A stretch of DNA of 64,000 bases from Stieleria tagensis (GTDB lineage: Bacteria; Planctomycetota; Planctomycetia; Pirellulales; Pirellulaceae). A program made the translations under genes and the position numbers. Positions 45,301-52,026 of this stretch are shown piece by piece; the first letter of the stretch is position 1, and every line of letters begins with the position of its first letter. The stretch spans positions 1-64,000 of the forward strand of contig NZ_JAMYFE010000047.1 of NCBI RefSeq assembly GCF_024129865.1, written 5' to 3'. The notes beneath the pieces are model-generated. The model searched no databases, was not told the origin of the DNA, and saw only the letters and a list, made by a program, of their open reading frames with translations.

Positions 45301-48300
45301 GCACACCATCACTTTTGATGATGACTCCCGGATCCACCCGCAGCCGTGCATCCGGTTCGGAAATGTAGTCTCCCGACGTCAGCGCTGGGATCGTCGGTGT
45401 ATCAAGCGCGTCCAGATAGTTTGGCGACGTGCGATCAAGTTCAGCGACCAGTCCAAACGTCGGTGTTCCGGCAACACGGCGGTACAATCGTCGCGAAACA
45501 TAGTTTGATGTTGCCGACGGCAGCCCCTGCAATTGCACCGCCAACCCGGCGGCAACCACAACACTGCGGGTGGCATTGGAGACCAGCGTTTCATTGCCAT
45601 ACAGGTCAATGAAACTGAGTGCGTATTCATAGGTTCCCGCTGCCAGTCCAGGTTCCCCGGCCGGTGCCGCCACCGCTGCCAAGACGGTCAGCTGCGGATT
45701 GGTCGCTTGCTGTTGATTCCGAGCGCCACTGGGATTGCCGTTGATGATCAAGTCATCACCGAGAACGTGAACCAGTTCGGTGTCATCGAAACGGGCGGAA
45801 ACGAGCAGCGACTCTTTTTCACCACCGGCTTCGGTATCGATCCGAATCAATACTCCGTTGACTGCGTTTTCGTCAACAAAATTGCCGTACATCACCGGCC
45901 CGATCCGTGAGTAATCAGGGGTGAACAGATCACCGCGTTGATAGAACGGTGTGGTGAAATTGGTTTCTTCGAAACTCGCCGGATCCGCCGAGATCGCAGC
46001 CGACCCGGATTCAGTGATACGGTTGTTGATCAACGATGGACGGGCGGCGTTCAATTGAATCGGTGCCACCGATGTCAGACCGCCGTTGACGCTGACCACT
46101 CCACCGCCAAATCGTATGTCCGCGCCTGTGATCGAATTGGTGAAGATGCCCTGTCGTTCCAGTTCGACACGGCCTTCGGCGCGATCAACGTCGTTGCGAA
46201 TCTCGATCCCGCCCCAATCACCGGGTGACGGATCGATTTGCAGTTCACTGCGTTCGAGCCCGACTCCGGGGTCGTTGTAACTGGTGAAGAAGACCGGCAG
46301 GTGCGGCGTGCCGAGAACCTGCAGCGAACCTTCCGACGCATCCGTTCCGCTGTTGTTACTGCCAACCGCGATTCGGCTGGACAGCATTTTAAAGATCGCA
46401 CCGGCATCAAGCATTACATTGACGCCGGCCGGGACGATCAGATCCCGACCGTCATCGAGTGTCCGGCCGAGCGAGGCGATTCGTCCGATCTCATACGCCA
46501 AGTTATCGTTTGCACCGGCAAAATTATCGCTCGGTTCGCCGATCTGATTGTCCGCCCCGGCATTGCCCACAATTCGAATCGTTTGCCCGGCGGTTGCCAT
46601 TGCCAATGCGGTGTCGATTTCGCGAACCGGATTGGCAGGCGACCCATCACCGCCCAGCGGTGCGACGGCATCAACATAGATTGTGTCGGCCAAGTCATCG
46701 GCCTGGAACCAGAAATCAAATGCACCGCCGGGAGTTCCATCTGCGTCTCCGTCGATCGGCGTTCCCGCGGCATCAACGATGGTCCGCGAGTTAGGCGTGA
46801 ACTTCAGACGCAACTCATAGTCACCTTGCGTGTTGCCACCGCCACCCGAACCTGAAATCGTCGGATCCAGATCCTGATTGCCGGTACTCGTCACGGCGAT
46901 AAAGTACTCGCCCTCGTTGACTTGGAACTCGAGCGCCGAATCCGTCCCGAACGAATCATCGTTGGAAGACAACAGCACAATTTCCGAGCCGACTCGCTTG
47001 TAGAGCGCCAGATTCGTGTCCAGCAAACTTCCCGTTTCTAGTCGCTCGGCAAAGGTGGCGGCGTTGACCAGCCCGGTTTCACCGGCGGGGACGGTGAACG
47101 AATAAAAATCGGCGTCGGTATTGTCAGGGCGAAACAGGTACTGCCCATGCACGACGTCGTGCTTACCCGGGTAAACAAAATCGTCCACGGTTCCCGGACC
47201 GGCCATGATCGCACCGGAATCCAATTCATATTCGTGGCCAAAACCGATCGAGTGGCCCAGTTCATGCATCCCGACTTCGAAGAACGAAAAATTGGGGTTC
47301 GGGCCGGTACCAAATCCGTTGTACCAAGGTTCGGCGGCATCCATGATCGCCAGCGCCCGACCGGCGATTCCCAACGTCCCACCAGGTCCGCTGACGCCAC
47401 CATTGACCGCCAAGTCACCGACAACGACCGTCGTTCCCTGGTCGACCGATTCAACGAATGTGACACCAAATTGGTCACTGTAGAGCGCAAAAATTTCACG
47501 CACTCGTTGCATCTGTTCTTCATTGATCGTCGTAAATAATTGACGACCGTCATCCAGCGTGCCGTAGGGACGATTCAACGCAAAATTGAAATAACGTCTT
47601 TCGATCCCGCTGGTTCCATCAGCTCCGGCGCCCAAGAAATGTTGTTGCTCACCGATATCTCGGCCCCCAGGTTCGCCATCAGCGCCTGGATAATCGAACG
47701 GCGACCCGGAACCGACGATCCGACTGGAGATGTTGACCGAATACGGAGTCCCCTCGACGGTCGTGCCACCGAACAACGCCAGATTGTACGCCGACGCGAC
47801 GGTGTCACCGGTCCCATTGAGGTTCAATTCGGTCACACGATTCGCATCGCCTTGCATCCGCACCGGCGCACTGCTGCCGACTTTCAAGCGGAACGCACCT
47901 TCACCGGGCAGATCCGCCAGATCGGGTGTCGCAAAGGTCAACACCACACGATTAACACGGACTTGGATCTCGATTTGGTTCCCCGGACTCTGTGGATCCG
48001 GCACCAATCGCTTTTCGAACTCCTGGACCTCGATCGAATCGGGCAGGGTCACCAAATCATCGCCTGGACTGACCGTGTCGGCGGTGCGGATCAGCTGATA
48101 AAACTCGGGCCGTTTCAGAGTTTCCGTGCCCGGATTATTGGGGTCTTCCGATTTAAATAGATCCAAGTCATCAAAGTAAACTTCGATCTTGTTGCGCTGT
48201 GGATCCAGTGAACCGTCAGCGGCACGGACCACAGGCTGTGGCACCACGGCCAAGACCTTGGCACCCAATTCCAATTCGAAATCATAGATGTCACGATCGG

Positions 48301-50038
48301 TCCCATTTTCCACAGGCACAAATGGATTTCCGTCGACCGCCAACAGCGGCGAACCATCGCTGGCCGGCACACCGGCACCGAAGACTTCGATGCGATAGCG
48401 ACCATCGACAAGTGGTTCGGCAAACCTGGCGACAACCACGTGGTCGTTTTCATCAAATCCCAAATAGCCAGGGGAGATCACCACATCATCCGGCGTCCCA
48501 CTGACCCCGTCACGTCCCACCGAAGTGATCCGAATGCCGTCGGCCAAGGAAGCGGGATCGATTGACGAATCACCGGTGAACCGGAACTTCAATTCCGTTG
48601 GTGCGGTCAGTTCCAAGTTCAGTTCGTTGGGATCAAACAGATCGCCGGCGTTGGGATTGACGCTTTGCAGTCGCAATCGTCCGTCATCCGGCTGAAAACT
48701 AAATGTCCGTCCGACACGCACGTCCATGTCGTAATGTTGCGTGCCCCCGGGCGCACCGAACACTTCAATGTAGTGCGTGCCGGCCTGGTCCAGACTCAAT
48801 TCCGTGATCGTTTCGTCTTGCCCTGCAGCGGTGTTCTCGACAATCGCCAATTCGACTCCGGAGGCATCCAAGATGCGGAACCCCAGGTTCGCTTCCGAGC
48901 GCCGGTCGACCGGCGACGATGCGCCACCCTGTGGCCCGACGTCGTAGCGCGTACCGGTCGGCTTCAGATCGATCGACAATCGTGTCGCAACCAACGTGTC
49001 AAAGCGATACAAGTCCGAATCGTTGTTTTCGTCGATGGACAGGTTGGTCAACGAGGCCACTTCGTTGCGCAGCGTGCCGATGTCTGTCGCGGTGGCGATC
49101 GAATCATTGGGTTCGTTGGCGTCACCGTACAACGTGTTCGCGTTGAAGAAATCATCTTCCTGCGGACCGTAGAACGCAAAGTTGACAAACGGTTCCATCA
49201 ACTTGGTTTGATTGACCGGTTCAGCGTGCGCTATCCCCAGTCCATGCCCGACCTCGTGGGCTAGCACATTGGTCAACCCGACGTTGCGGCCGCTCGGCCC
49301 GTCGTTGTTCAACTGGTAAAAATTGTCACCCGTGTCGATCACCATGTCGCCATCAAAGCCGGCGTTACCGCTGGCCGATGGGTAATAGTTGAACGCCAAC
49401 ACATTGGAATTGCCGTCGATGAATCGACCGCCAATTCGCATGTCCGCGCGGACTCCTGCGACACCAGCGAGATTGGTGTCTGCCGACGCCAGGGCCGCTC
49501 CATCGTCGAAGGGTTCGTAGGCAAATTCCAGACCGGTCTGATCGGCCCACATCCCATAGATGTTTTCGAAAATCGGGAACCAAGGCTTGTTGGCAATGAT
49601 CGGTTCTGTGGAACCCCCGTAAATTCCATCGAAGAACGAAACGACATCGCTGGTTCCCTCGGATTGCCCAGTGTTGGGATCCAAGATGTCGGTGCCATCG
49701 GGGACAATTCCCCATGTCAACGTGATCGGGTCGCCTGAATTGGGTGATGTGTCGAGCGCGCTGGTTTGCCAACGTGAACCCGCCAAGATCGGATCCACCA
49801 ATTGATTGATGCCGCGCGGTGCAATTCGCGACTCCCATTCGCTGACGACGTTGTCGGGCGTGCCCGGTGCAAAGATGGCATGCCCCACCTCCGCCGCCAA
49901 CAATTCTCGCTTCTCAAGCGTTTCCAATCGGGTCCCGCGGGATTTGATCCGCGATTGCGGCCCCGTCGATTCCGATGGCCGATCCGACCGGGAAAGAATA
50001 GAAAAACGTGAGCGACGCAAAATAGATCGATTGGTCAT
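30302..50038 (-). CDS. Giant secreted multidomain protein: LEPR-XLL, two metzincins, cadherin-like repeats, dockerin
   Basis: One frame of about 6,578 residues (roughly 0.7 MDa) from ATG 50038; it is open to TTG 50143. Numbers here count from 50143. LEPR-XLL-like motif LETLEKRELLAAE is 73-85. The first metzincin has HEVGHGLGIAH (296-306) and Met-turn LMEPF; a PPC-like domain follows (about 345-470). The second metzincin has HELGHSIGFGH (960-970) and Met-turn AIMAG, then another PPC-like domain. A DUF1565-like start (about 1150) opens parallel beta-helix regions; another lies at about 3380-3520. A propeller-like region lies at about 2400-2680. A GEVED motif is at 4254-4261. About 4270-6450 are cadherin-like/tandem repeats with NDAP or NDPP junctions. 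A type I dockerin pair (DVNASGTVTPLD, DQNGDLAITSRD) is at about 6455-6525. It should be exported and surface bound or secreted. No stop or frameshift interrupts it. Confidence 0.93.
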   Translation of the reverse strand: MTNRSILRRSRFSILSRSDRPSESTGPQSRIKSRGTRLETLEKRELLAAEVGHAIFAPGTPDNVVSEWESRIAPRGINQLVDPILAGSRWQTSALDTSPNSGDPITLTWGIVPDGTDILDPNTGQSEGTSDVVSFFDGIYGGSTEPIIANKPWFPIFENIYGMWADQTGLEFAYEPFDDGAALASADTNLAGVAGVRADMRIGGRFIDGNSNVLAFNYYPSASGNAGFDGDMVIDTGDNFYQLNNDGPSGRNVGLTNVLAHEVGHGLGIAHAEPVNQTKLMEPFVNFAFYGPQEDDFFNANTLYGDANEPNDSIATATDIGTLRNEVASLTNLSIDENNDSDLYRFDTLVATRLSIDLKPTGTRYDVGPQGGASSPVDRRSEANLGFRILDASGVELAIVENTAAGQDETITELSLDQAGTHYIEVFGAPGGTQHYDMDVRVGRTFSFQPDDGRLRLQSVNPNAGDLFDPNELNLELTAPTELKFRFTGDSSIDPASLADGIRITSVGRDGVSGTPDDVVISPGYLGFDENDHVVVARFAEPLVDGRYRIEVFGAGVPASDGSPLLAVDGNPFVPVENGTDRDIYDFELELGAKVLAVVPQPVVRAADGSLDPQRNKIEVYFDDLDLFKSEDPNNPGTETLKRPEFYQLIRTADTVSPGDDLVTLPDSIEVQEFEKRLVPDPQSPGNQIEIQVRVNRVVLTFATPDLADLPGEGAFRLKVGSSAPVRMQGDANRVTELNLNGTGDTVASAYNLALFGGTTVEGTPYSVNISSRIVGSGSPFDYPGADGEPGGRDIGEQQHFLGAGADGTSGIERRYFNFALNRPYGTLDDGRQLFTTINEEQMQRVREIFALYSDQFGVTFVESVDQGTTVVVGDLAVNGGVSGPGGTLGIAGRALAIMDAAEPWYNGFGTGPNPNFSFFEVGMHELGHSIGFGHEYELDSGAIMAGPGTVDDFVYPGKHDVVHGQYLFRPDNTDADFYSFTVPAGETGLVNAATFAERLETGSLLDTNLALYKRVGSEIVLLSSNDDSFGTDSALEFQVNEGEYFIAVTSTGNQDLDPTISGSGGGGNTQGDYELRLKFTPNSRTIVDAAGTPIDGDADGTPGGAFDFWFQADDLADTIYVDAVAPLGGDGSPANPVREIDTALAMATAGQTIRIVGNAGADNQIGEPSDNFAGANDNLAYEIGRIASLGRTLDDGRDLIVPAGVNVMLDAGAIFKMLSSRIAVGSNNSGTDASEGSLQVLGTPHLPVFFTSYNDPGVGLERSELQIDPSPGDWGGIEIRNDVDRAEGRVELERQGIFTNSITGADIRFGGGVVSVNGGLTSVAPIQLNAARPSLINNRITESGSAAISADPASFEETNFTTPFYQRGDLFTPDYSRIGPVMYGNFVDENAVNGVLIRIDTEAGGEKESLLVSARFDDTELVHVLGDDLIINGNPSGARNQQQATNPQLTVLAAVAAPAGEPGLAAGTYEYALSFIDLYGNETLVSNATRSVVVAAGLAVQLQGLPSATSNYVSRRLYRRVAGTPTFGLVAELDRTSPNYLDALDTPTIPALTSGDYISEPDARLRVDPGVIIKSDGVRIETGFGGDLIAEGTLGTPIIFTSRSDDRYGTGGTFDTSADGVTEGASGDWAGLYIGPTSLVSLDHARLAFGGGRSTIDGTSSGFNALQIYQAEARVANTVFEASASGVAGTDAQRAGRGPNTPAVVYVNGAEPILVGNRFIGTTGGNTAAISFNVNDLNGTIVEDTGRQTGSVDLFSSDGGNHGPLVRGNTLEAAGLAGMVVRGDLMATAGIWDDTDIVHIVDGSVTDSNQHHYGGLRLQSRIDESLVVKFLDAGGTLTATGKNLDIQTRVGGTLQVIGQPDYPVVLTTIDDDTVGAGFDINGAPLTDNGGDGDSVPTSGSWKGIELLELANDRNVETITEAEALVSVGGDLNGTPASADVIGQLATGEKASDENLRLGFTIHGAISTDLDQDVYSFRATAGTEIWLDIDRTSATLDSVVELVGLDGTVLAASDNSVTETTSVSFGGGIALPMRESLFAPLNSNGSYQDLYSTNPLDAGMRLTLPGNLGASREYFVRVRGARGSVGLYELQIRLREADEFAGSTVRHSEIRYAQTGIETRGLPYHSLLTGEGGTAGPAIDLGNIGATDRGTISVSGDLANPNSTNRYRFTVARKNIQSGGNAVSLSATFDLDYADGLGRPDTTLLLYSMETNPPTLVMMAQDSNVVSDQASPLQGTDLDDLSRGSAGTQDPFLGTVELAAGDYEIVVVNNARMPSQLNQLVNGAPSNPDIRVEPVNSVLRIAEDRFDTRTPLVTAAAPVQTVVSGNANVVPFSLGDVDLMVLESDANSANQTQLESINAATGNSNGLYHENNLLLGEIISRPNGSLLAFTGAQAGNETDANTGATYFVDPATGTRTAAGTLGLTTFTAGVDANGNIVVNQAITSGTTNANGNGMLVTAVVEQVNSPTDSDMFIVAKRGNGANPFVGLSSGALAVHPGNNYVYRVDPDSGAVVNANQGAQDRVNNARGNGAGTQKIEVGRIDTPNGEDIVGTAIIGNTLYAFSEDGFVAEIPRNNLNSNPSSNTLRVLTPSSTTDIGVTNFVSATPAPAEVPGYENIVLLITGGGDLYAYDVIARDLVGVLSRSSEMVASDASSVRSITFSRTQENLWHVTNRTANLAADDPANKVGSSLYFGYEDGPNEGTYNTGSHAHGQFESDGFDLSEYDSADQPMLYFDYFLDTEDLEAFMLRNNVARDSLRVFVSSEESRDWTLVATNNGSQAGTFNDPNLPGGSTQNYDEFDVAINGYRDENGKGYVARELYDATDWRQARVPLAPWAGHRDVRIRFDFNSAGESERYVADLRAVEAKVILKAAGNREFELRHDPSGDTETFEFDFGTVLQAPAGSAISDGDQFTVDGTTFTFLQGTSVGTLINYSSSMTADQVANQIRIRLGGNGFITRADPSHASRFSVNATTFSAAQASLQAFMSVEQAGVAAGNIPVPIAIDASIAEIQSAMQLAIAEGFNQGASPANLTPYQLYRDSVRMYGFTVLNPGVLGFFQNDITTANVNSPPGQDAGVYPRGNEFSYLANNTARELQEGQRADNNNFRGVFIDDIVIGFAERGEAVSNAAPSIDLQDNPYHEATTGTLGNAVDQIDAGEFQLGIRLSAEYEEVTTEGGDIDAVRTFDTNDVIGQSVGLQFGTAANPLSGAEIPDGAFVQISDSVKVLRFEFDNVDLGISNDVTPGNIAVAYTSDMTATEIATALRDAINDPAVQADFKVFATSTDGTVKSNSATMVHLQGPAASNLLGGSNFAPSLSRLSVVRFGTEFTFQGTPFGFDGGDVNSFRDQGQIVLQNNVILDSQNYGIDIDAGPRRSDLPSPGSSQAFTTDNPDDLIPGVVVMNSVFVDNRTAGIRLGGDTQANSDAANQFARLINNTIVGGNVGIIVTENASPTLINNAIANTGTGIDASGAGSIELFATLFLNNSRNAQPNNLNLGAFPVLAGSTDVVFTDLNNRDLYPAALSLLIDNSVGAVNDRPGLLALKNSLGISGSPIIAPVRDISGQPRAAAPNNNGGGTGNNIFIDIGAFDRSDLIGPFASLLDPLDNGPVDSDVADSFVRVISGTLDRFEIQILDQDGAGLDDASVSSEKLNLTQDGRLLVAGVDYTFGYSETNNTILLTPASGIWNPSSAYEITLNNRSRTIGSAPSGIQVLDGEQFSIQDVGGTTAVFEFDSGFILDFTANPIADGDTLIYRSGNSALQIEFNDIDLPPGPTDPATTTVIDFSVTDPPEQLAFEIGEAFRNAAFLDLANAREFDETRVYVGGAAGDSLTINSTGLMLSGSAGVSAGAIPVAFIPSSAFTAETMAGQIIGEVFASPLNVPAFTPGGGLLYFENIARINGQAALSGLPNADIEPILDIAGNRLEPNRSNRETQFTILMPDVRLDFGDAILAGSSTYPTTLAQNGARHTVSDSFSPLLGSVIDTELDFAGSDDVIVSPITASGTGGLLGTVTGNVASISVNGPASGDTLTVDVGGTSRTYELVLATQPAAAGNIAVLYVPGAPDAITAQRLAAVIVDDMAVVNPLIDIVYERGSTAFDIQSVDDEDGVLVGSVMVNGNQVDGLFLDTDGSPLGFLNPSSPTGTQVIVNTTGNGLLDAWVDFNGDGDFTDPGEQVLRNQAMLDGQNRITINTPSDPAILASVDSAETWIRFRLSNAGNTTSDGVVVGGEVEDYKVLIADVVLPEPKDDFAGATLEDTAIEIVGADLLANDAANGVSPLTINLERDVLNGELVFNNDPIDPRWTYTPELDFYGTETFIYSLGGTAVVNGQTLPVRSSSVATVTITVTPVNDAPTASDHNQFEVLEPVDSAGTSIQLTNQDLLAGALPKAVLTPAQALDPGSALLPPWDESEQSLSVIQISVVAADGSLQPVVSNGTDIYDLVDGTFTADTHLPDGAGGFLTTGSVTVTVSGNEIVDVSFAPHWNYNEDNPVVPAADDFTFVYTIADDAATTLPDGSPASPLPSRETAQATVSIRVVPQNDSPVTSPDLITQVGGTRLDEDVVGFRIDSGLILANDLPALPSTVSPFFFGADDEINGLNQQTVELVTMQGATATVALGSVGGGIAVHENATGTGYILHSPQSVFTRFASSPPPTLPSGTASDQMVAVRYAGNSWQYSDDTTWVNFAPVSGDRLLAAVDFDQNEITSLQYTGGQVNGIPQGFITDSSTGPLTFTANEFGGVFDLNEFTVSGTEFKVSTDPDFPAEFRGYDSRPTEMGGTLTYDSSTGELVYTPATDFYGTDSFTYVIRDVPVNPSQPHHTLYAVGTVTLEVYPVNDAPLAQDRVLDESTSPADDRRLKVRESELLTVTAADLLQGAIPHAGRPTIGTPQDESGQVLNVVSLTVSDLQGATTVITSDGVYQTPRGTIHDVRFDANGFLIDFIYEAGVDFNADNPLTAGDRTEDWFEFTIQDSDQADWPQGGTRPVQPLQSSATATILVTPQNDAPAVGDDRISADPGSDWTIYFGNNPAPVPTEGSANQMMIPLAFLTQNDLPGPLTAGDENAAGGYLNDSAALLLSLPTQTTSLGGTVEILDQNGNLFVLYTPPEDAFGVDTFLYTATDSGIDEDTDGTRVDAPLSSDALVSILVTPSNDVPVSFDRVVQGIEDETTAFTADDLLGIGSAQPTLPIVADPNRDPLFNESEQIPNLRVVAITVGDQEFRSSTAPGSPIQLSYGTLELTFAGDAFVSGLYTPTSPDNNELIGVDEFNYIVADDGTVAIPDSGTFFGEPNDRMVTLPTVEGQPRRVTLPQTPVNDDPVFVEPPLNILERDDIGVPTVFQWATNIMGGPVTAQDEQSQVVHFQMISFSDPLNLFYQPPVLDRFDGTVDLYPDVDQFGQATMIVAVNDSEYLPNDPSFQNPQVLRTITINLQPVNDPPRINPDAVNVAAANPLAPTDDAYGVAADGSIRYVLKENNVDNNGVGSPYVIPVSNPDFLSSITSGDYQRPGLLDVFIAGPDNEISGAVDNANGGSQSLSLVDLFAGASSLTTDKNGTLEAVRDGQGEITALLYTPSAEFNKDIGGLDSFRYSVTDDGVSFVNGNLVPDPRTISGRVSLSIEPVNSKPIFTIAANPAEVLEDSGVKNVSGFASNISPGPLTATDEVGQDVEFHVTPTSFDPADIDTLFVQRPTITRDGTLIYQTAANVYGIFEFQVHLCDSGLTDSLDAPCVIGTVGANDRGDSNQSEPATFTLSVLPVNDVPTTIDGNAPPAVVVVEDGSILLSIGSSSGYDLLGAYHAGPENETTPTVFGGQTLRGQTVSLDQSQFPTSTQLGVPLEPVLDQSNQLIGYRYQPPANYAGGDQLVYAIRDNGQSVQIGAGLVPFDDSRVSVVTVPIQVTPVNDPPVSGADDNPDGLNVFITEGDGAYSNAGWMLGVAVSPFDAVDEIRDQKMLPPTLTEISNQIDFTSPPQVQLSGDRVSLQFEAEENGFGLGVYVVTLSDDGGTPGDLTDDATTDYTFTISVEGVNDPPTFDGLDRVDIQEDSPAYSGQYASNIDVGPGETSQTITRFDVTVPAGMESLFSVQPTVSAAGLLTFTPAPDAAGEVVLSITAVDSEDGHSTPHDLIIFIQDINDAPVANDDPITVDEDEVMTLDVSDLLSNDTDPDLNNRPPFDTEVLTIQMATDFFSSQGARVRFDSSTGEIVYDPTTSAVLDALMPGQSIVDTFSYTLTDGELTDTGMVSLTVTGTNDAPRLGDDTFNILPGTATELPVLGNDVDVDSAINPSSIIITTQPTQGALEVAANGRLIYTPLQGYRGPDEFRYTVADTLGQQSKQATVSLRVGLAPATMTVNTGTSINVPIDIDALDGVAGQPDPATMTIVSGPQNGSAVVLASGEIRYTPDTDYLGADVIVFTVADPSGFVSDETTININVVESSLQNPVHASDVNASGTVTPLDALLVINRLAIADSSGSIPVLPTDHGPNYYDQNGDLAITSRDALAVINELALQRGSGSGEGFDAPTAVLASPLSDVIAAVPSSQPTTRGNDDQPMATENAVDKIVSSEVLTPVDAGLIDLISVEDEDDDSAASAIDEALVDLLS

Positions 50039-50337
50039 AAAGCAGACTACGAAAAGAAACCGTAATGCCAATAAAACCGCTCGAATCAGGGCGTTCGGAA
50101 TTCCGATCCAACCGAGACACGGGCGAATGAAGAGCGACAGCAAAAAATTCGCCGCGACAAAAATTCATTGCACTCAACTGCGGCCAAAGTCCTGGAAAGG
50201 CGCTTTGGGGCTCGCTAAGGCAAAAGTCACCGGCAAATTCCGCCGCTAGTCTAAATTCGAGGGAACCGGATAGCCACTAACAACAGTGCGATCGCTCGAA
50301 TTTTGTTCAGGTCCCGCCCCACGCCCCCCCCGACTGA

Positions 50338-51081
50338 TTAAACCGGCAGAGTCCAATCGATCGTCCAGTGGCGGTCACTGGTCAGCTGGACAGCATCGCC
50401 GGGAACCTCGAATGAGGCCAGGATTTCCCGAATTTCATGCGCCGTCAGCGCGGCGTGCAACGATTGTCGCAACAGCTGCTTGGCGTAGTCGGATTCCGCC
50501 CGAGCGTGGGAGTCAACCAACTGTTCAATCGCCTCCGAATTTTTTGGGCGAAACAGATCCCTCAGGAACAATCGACCACCGGGACGCAAGATTCGGATCG
50601 CCGCCGCGATCATTTGCTGCGGCTCGGCCAAGTGATGCAGCACGGTGTTGCTGATCACGGTGTCGGCAATTCCAGCCCCATACCCGTCCAAGGTCTTGCA
50701 GTCGGCATGTTCCAAGTGAATGCGCCCGGTGACCCCGCCGAGCTCGATTTCGATCCGCGCCGCCTCCAACATTTCGATCGATGAATCGATTCCCGTTACG
50801 TGCGCATCAGAATCCTGCTGGCACAGCAACACCGGTATCGCCGCCGTGCCACACCCCAAATCAATCACCCGGGGACCAACGGGTCCGCCACCGATTAGAT
50901 CGCTGACAAAGGCTTGGTTGACCTGGTCGTGCCCCATCGCCAAGTATTCGTCCACCTCTAACTGGCTGTCCATCGATTCAGGTTCCAGTGTCCGCCGCAG
51001 CGAGGACACCTCACCGGATGATTGCTCGGTGAACGGATTTGGCGAAGGGTCTGATGAAGATGGACTCACAAGCGTTCTCAT
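50338..51081 (-). CDS. Class I SAM-dependent methyltransferase
   Basis: A protein of about 247 residues with the Rossmann-like methyltransferase fold. Motif I is VIDLGCGTAAIPVLLCQ, the acidic residue binding the SAM ribose is in HVTGIDSSIEML, and motif post-I/II are HADCKTL and DTVISNTVLHHL, followed by LRPGGRLFLRDLF. The pattern fits the UbiE/COQ5-like small-molecule methyltransferase group; the substrate is unknown. I chose ATG 51081; a TTG three codons earlier is also open. It lies upstream of the giant gene on the same strand, 300 bp from that gene's ATG. Confidence 0.88.
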   Translation of the reverse strand: MRTLVSPSSSDPSPNPFTEQSSGEVSSLRRTLEPESMDSQLEVDEYLAMGHDQVNQAFVSDLIGGGPVGPRVIDLGCGTAAIPVLLCQQDSDAHVTGIDSSIEMLEAARIEIELGGVTGRIHLEHADCKTLDGYGAGIADTVISNTVLHHLAEPQQMIAAAIRILRPGGRLFLRDLFRPKNSEAIEQLVDSHARAESDYAKQLLRQSLHAALTAHEIREILASFEVPGDAVQLTSDRHWTIDWTLPV

Positions 51082-51114
51082 GGTTTGCAACGGGGACGGA
51101 CTGGGTTCAGCCGT

Positions 51115-51165
51115 AGTGGATCTCGTTAAAGATCCTCAGCGGAAGGATCTTTAACAAGATCCACT
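51115..51165. repeat. Near-perfect 22-bp inverted repeat
   Basis: The left arm (51115-51136, AGTGGATCTCGTTAAAG...) and right arm (51144-51165) are complementary at 21 of 22 positions around a seven-base centre; the one mismatch would be a G-U pair in RNA. It lies between two divergent genes (methyltransferase and 6-phosphogluconolactonase), so it is not at a gene end. It may be a mobile palindromic element or an operator. Confidence 0.8.
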
Positions 51166-51324
51166 CTCCGAAAACCAAGTGGAACGACCAACGGTTGCGG
51201 GGATGTTTTCAAGCGGTGATTGATCAGTAAGCTTTGTGAACGCTCGCTGACGATCTCGTTTAGAAATCTCGCTTGCAACCTGTACCGTTTCGCATGCCCT
51301 GCCCCCCCCTTCGCATCCACCGAT

Positions 51325-52026
51325 ATGAATTATCCATTTGAACCCTTCACCGATATTCCAACACTGCAGCAAACGGTGACGGATTCGTTTTGCGAATTGG
51401 TACAGCGCGTTGTTGCCGAAAACGATGTGTTTCGTGTCTCGCTGTCCGGAGGGTCGACGCCGCGATGCGTCTACGAAATGCTGTCGCAGCGCGATCTGCC
51501 CTGGGACAAAATCCACTGGTTCTGGGGCGACGAACGCAACGTGCCGCAGGATCACGACGAAAGTAATTTCCGCATGGTCAACACAGCGCTCCTGAGCAAG
51601 GTTCCCGTCCCAGCGGAAAACATTCACGGTGTTCCCGTCGACGTCGAATCCCCTGAACAAACAGCGCTGCGCTACGAAACCACACTGCGCGAACACTTCA
51701 CCGGCGAACGTCCGGTTTGGGACTTGGTGCTGCTGGGCATGGGCGACGACGCGCACACCGCCTCGCTGTTCCCAGAAACAAAAGCACTCGATGAACAACA
51801 ACGCTGGTTCGTTGAAAACTGGGTGCCAAAATTTGACGCCTATCGTTACACGATGACCTATCCTGCCATCGCGTCGGGCAGCAACATTTGGTTCATCATC
51901 ACCGGCCAAGCCAAACAACAAGCACTCAAACAAGTCCTGTTCGGCAATTCCGATCCGGCCCAGTACCCCTCGCAGCGGATCCAACCGACGCGCTGGTTTG
52001 TGGACGCGGCGGCCTGCGAAGCTTGA
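51325..52026 (+). CDS. pgl: 6-phosphogluconolactonase
   Basis: A 233-residue enzyme of the DevB/Pgl family hydrolysing 6-phosphogluconolactone in the oxidative pentose phosphate pathway. Motifs: VSLSGGSTPRCVYEML near the N-terminus, IHWFWGDERNVPQDHDESNFRM and DLVLLGMGDDAHTASLFP, which contain the family's active-site Asp/His residues. ATG 51325 gives the normal length; the frame is open to 51220, but the added residues do not fit the family. A strong inverted repeat lies 160 bp upstream. No glucose-6-phosphate dehydrogenase gene is adjacent. Confidence 0.95.
   Translation: MNYPFEPFTDIPTLQQTVTDSFCELVQRVVAENDVFRVSLSGGSTPRCVYEMLSQRDLPWDKIHWFWGDERNVPQDHDESNFRMVNTALLSKVPVPAENIHGVPVDVESPEQTALRYETTLREHFTGERPVWDLVLLGMGDDAHTASLFPETKALDEQQRWFVENWVPKFDAYRYTMTYPAIASGSNIWFIITGQAKQQALKQVLFGNSDPAQYPSQRIQPTRWFVDAAACEA

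Noticed and set aside
30468-50011. Numerous 60-218-codon frames within the giant gene
   Set aside because: All are shadows of one continuous frame with recognisable domains.
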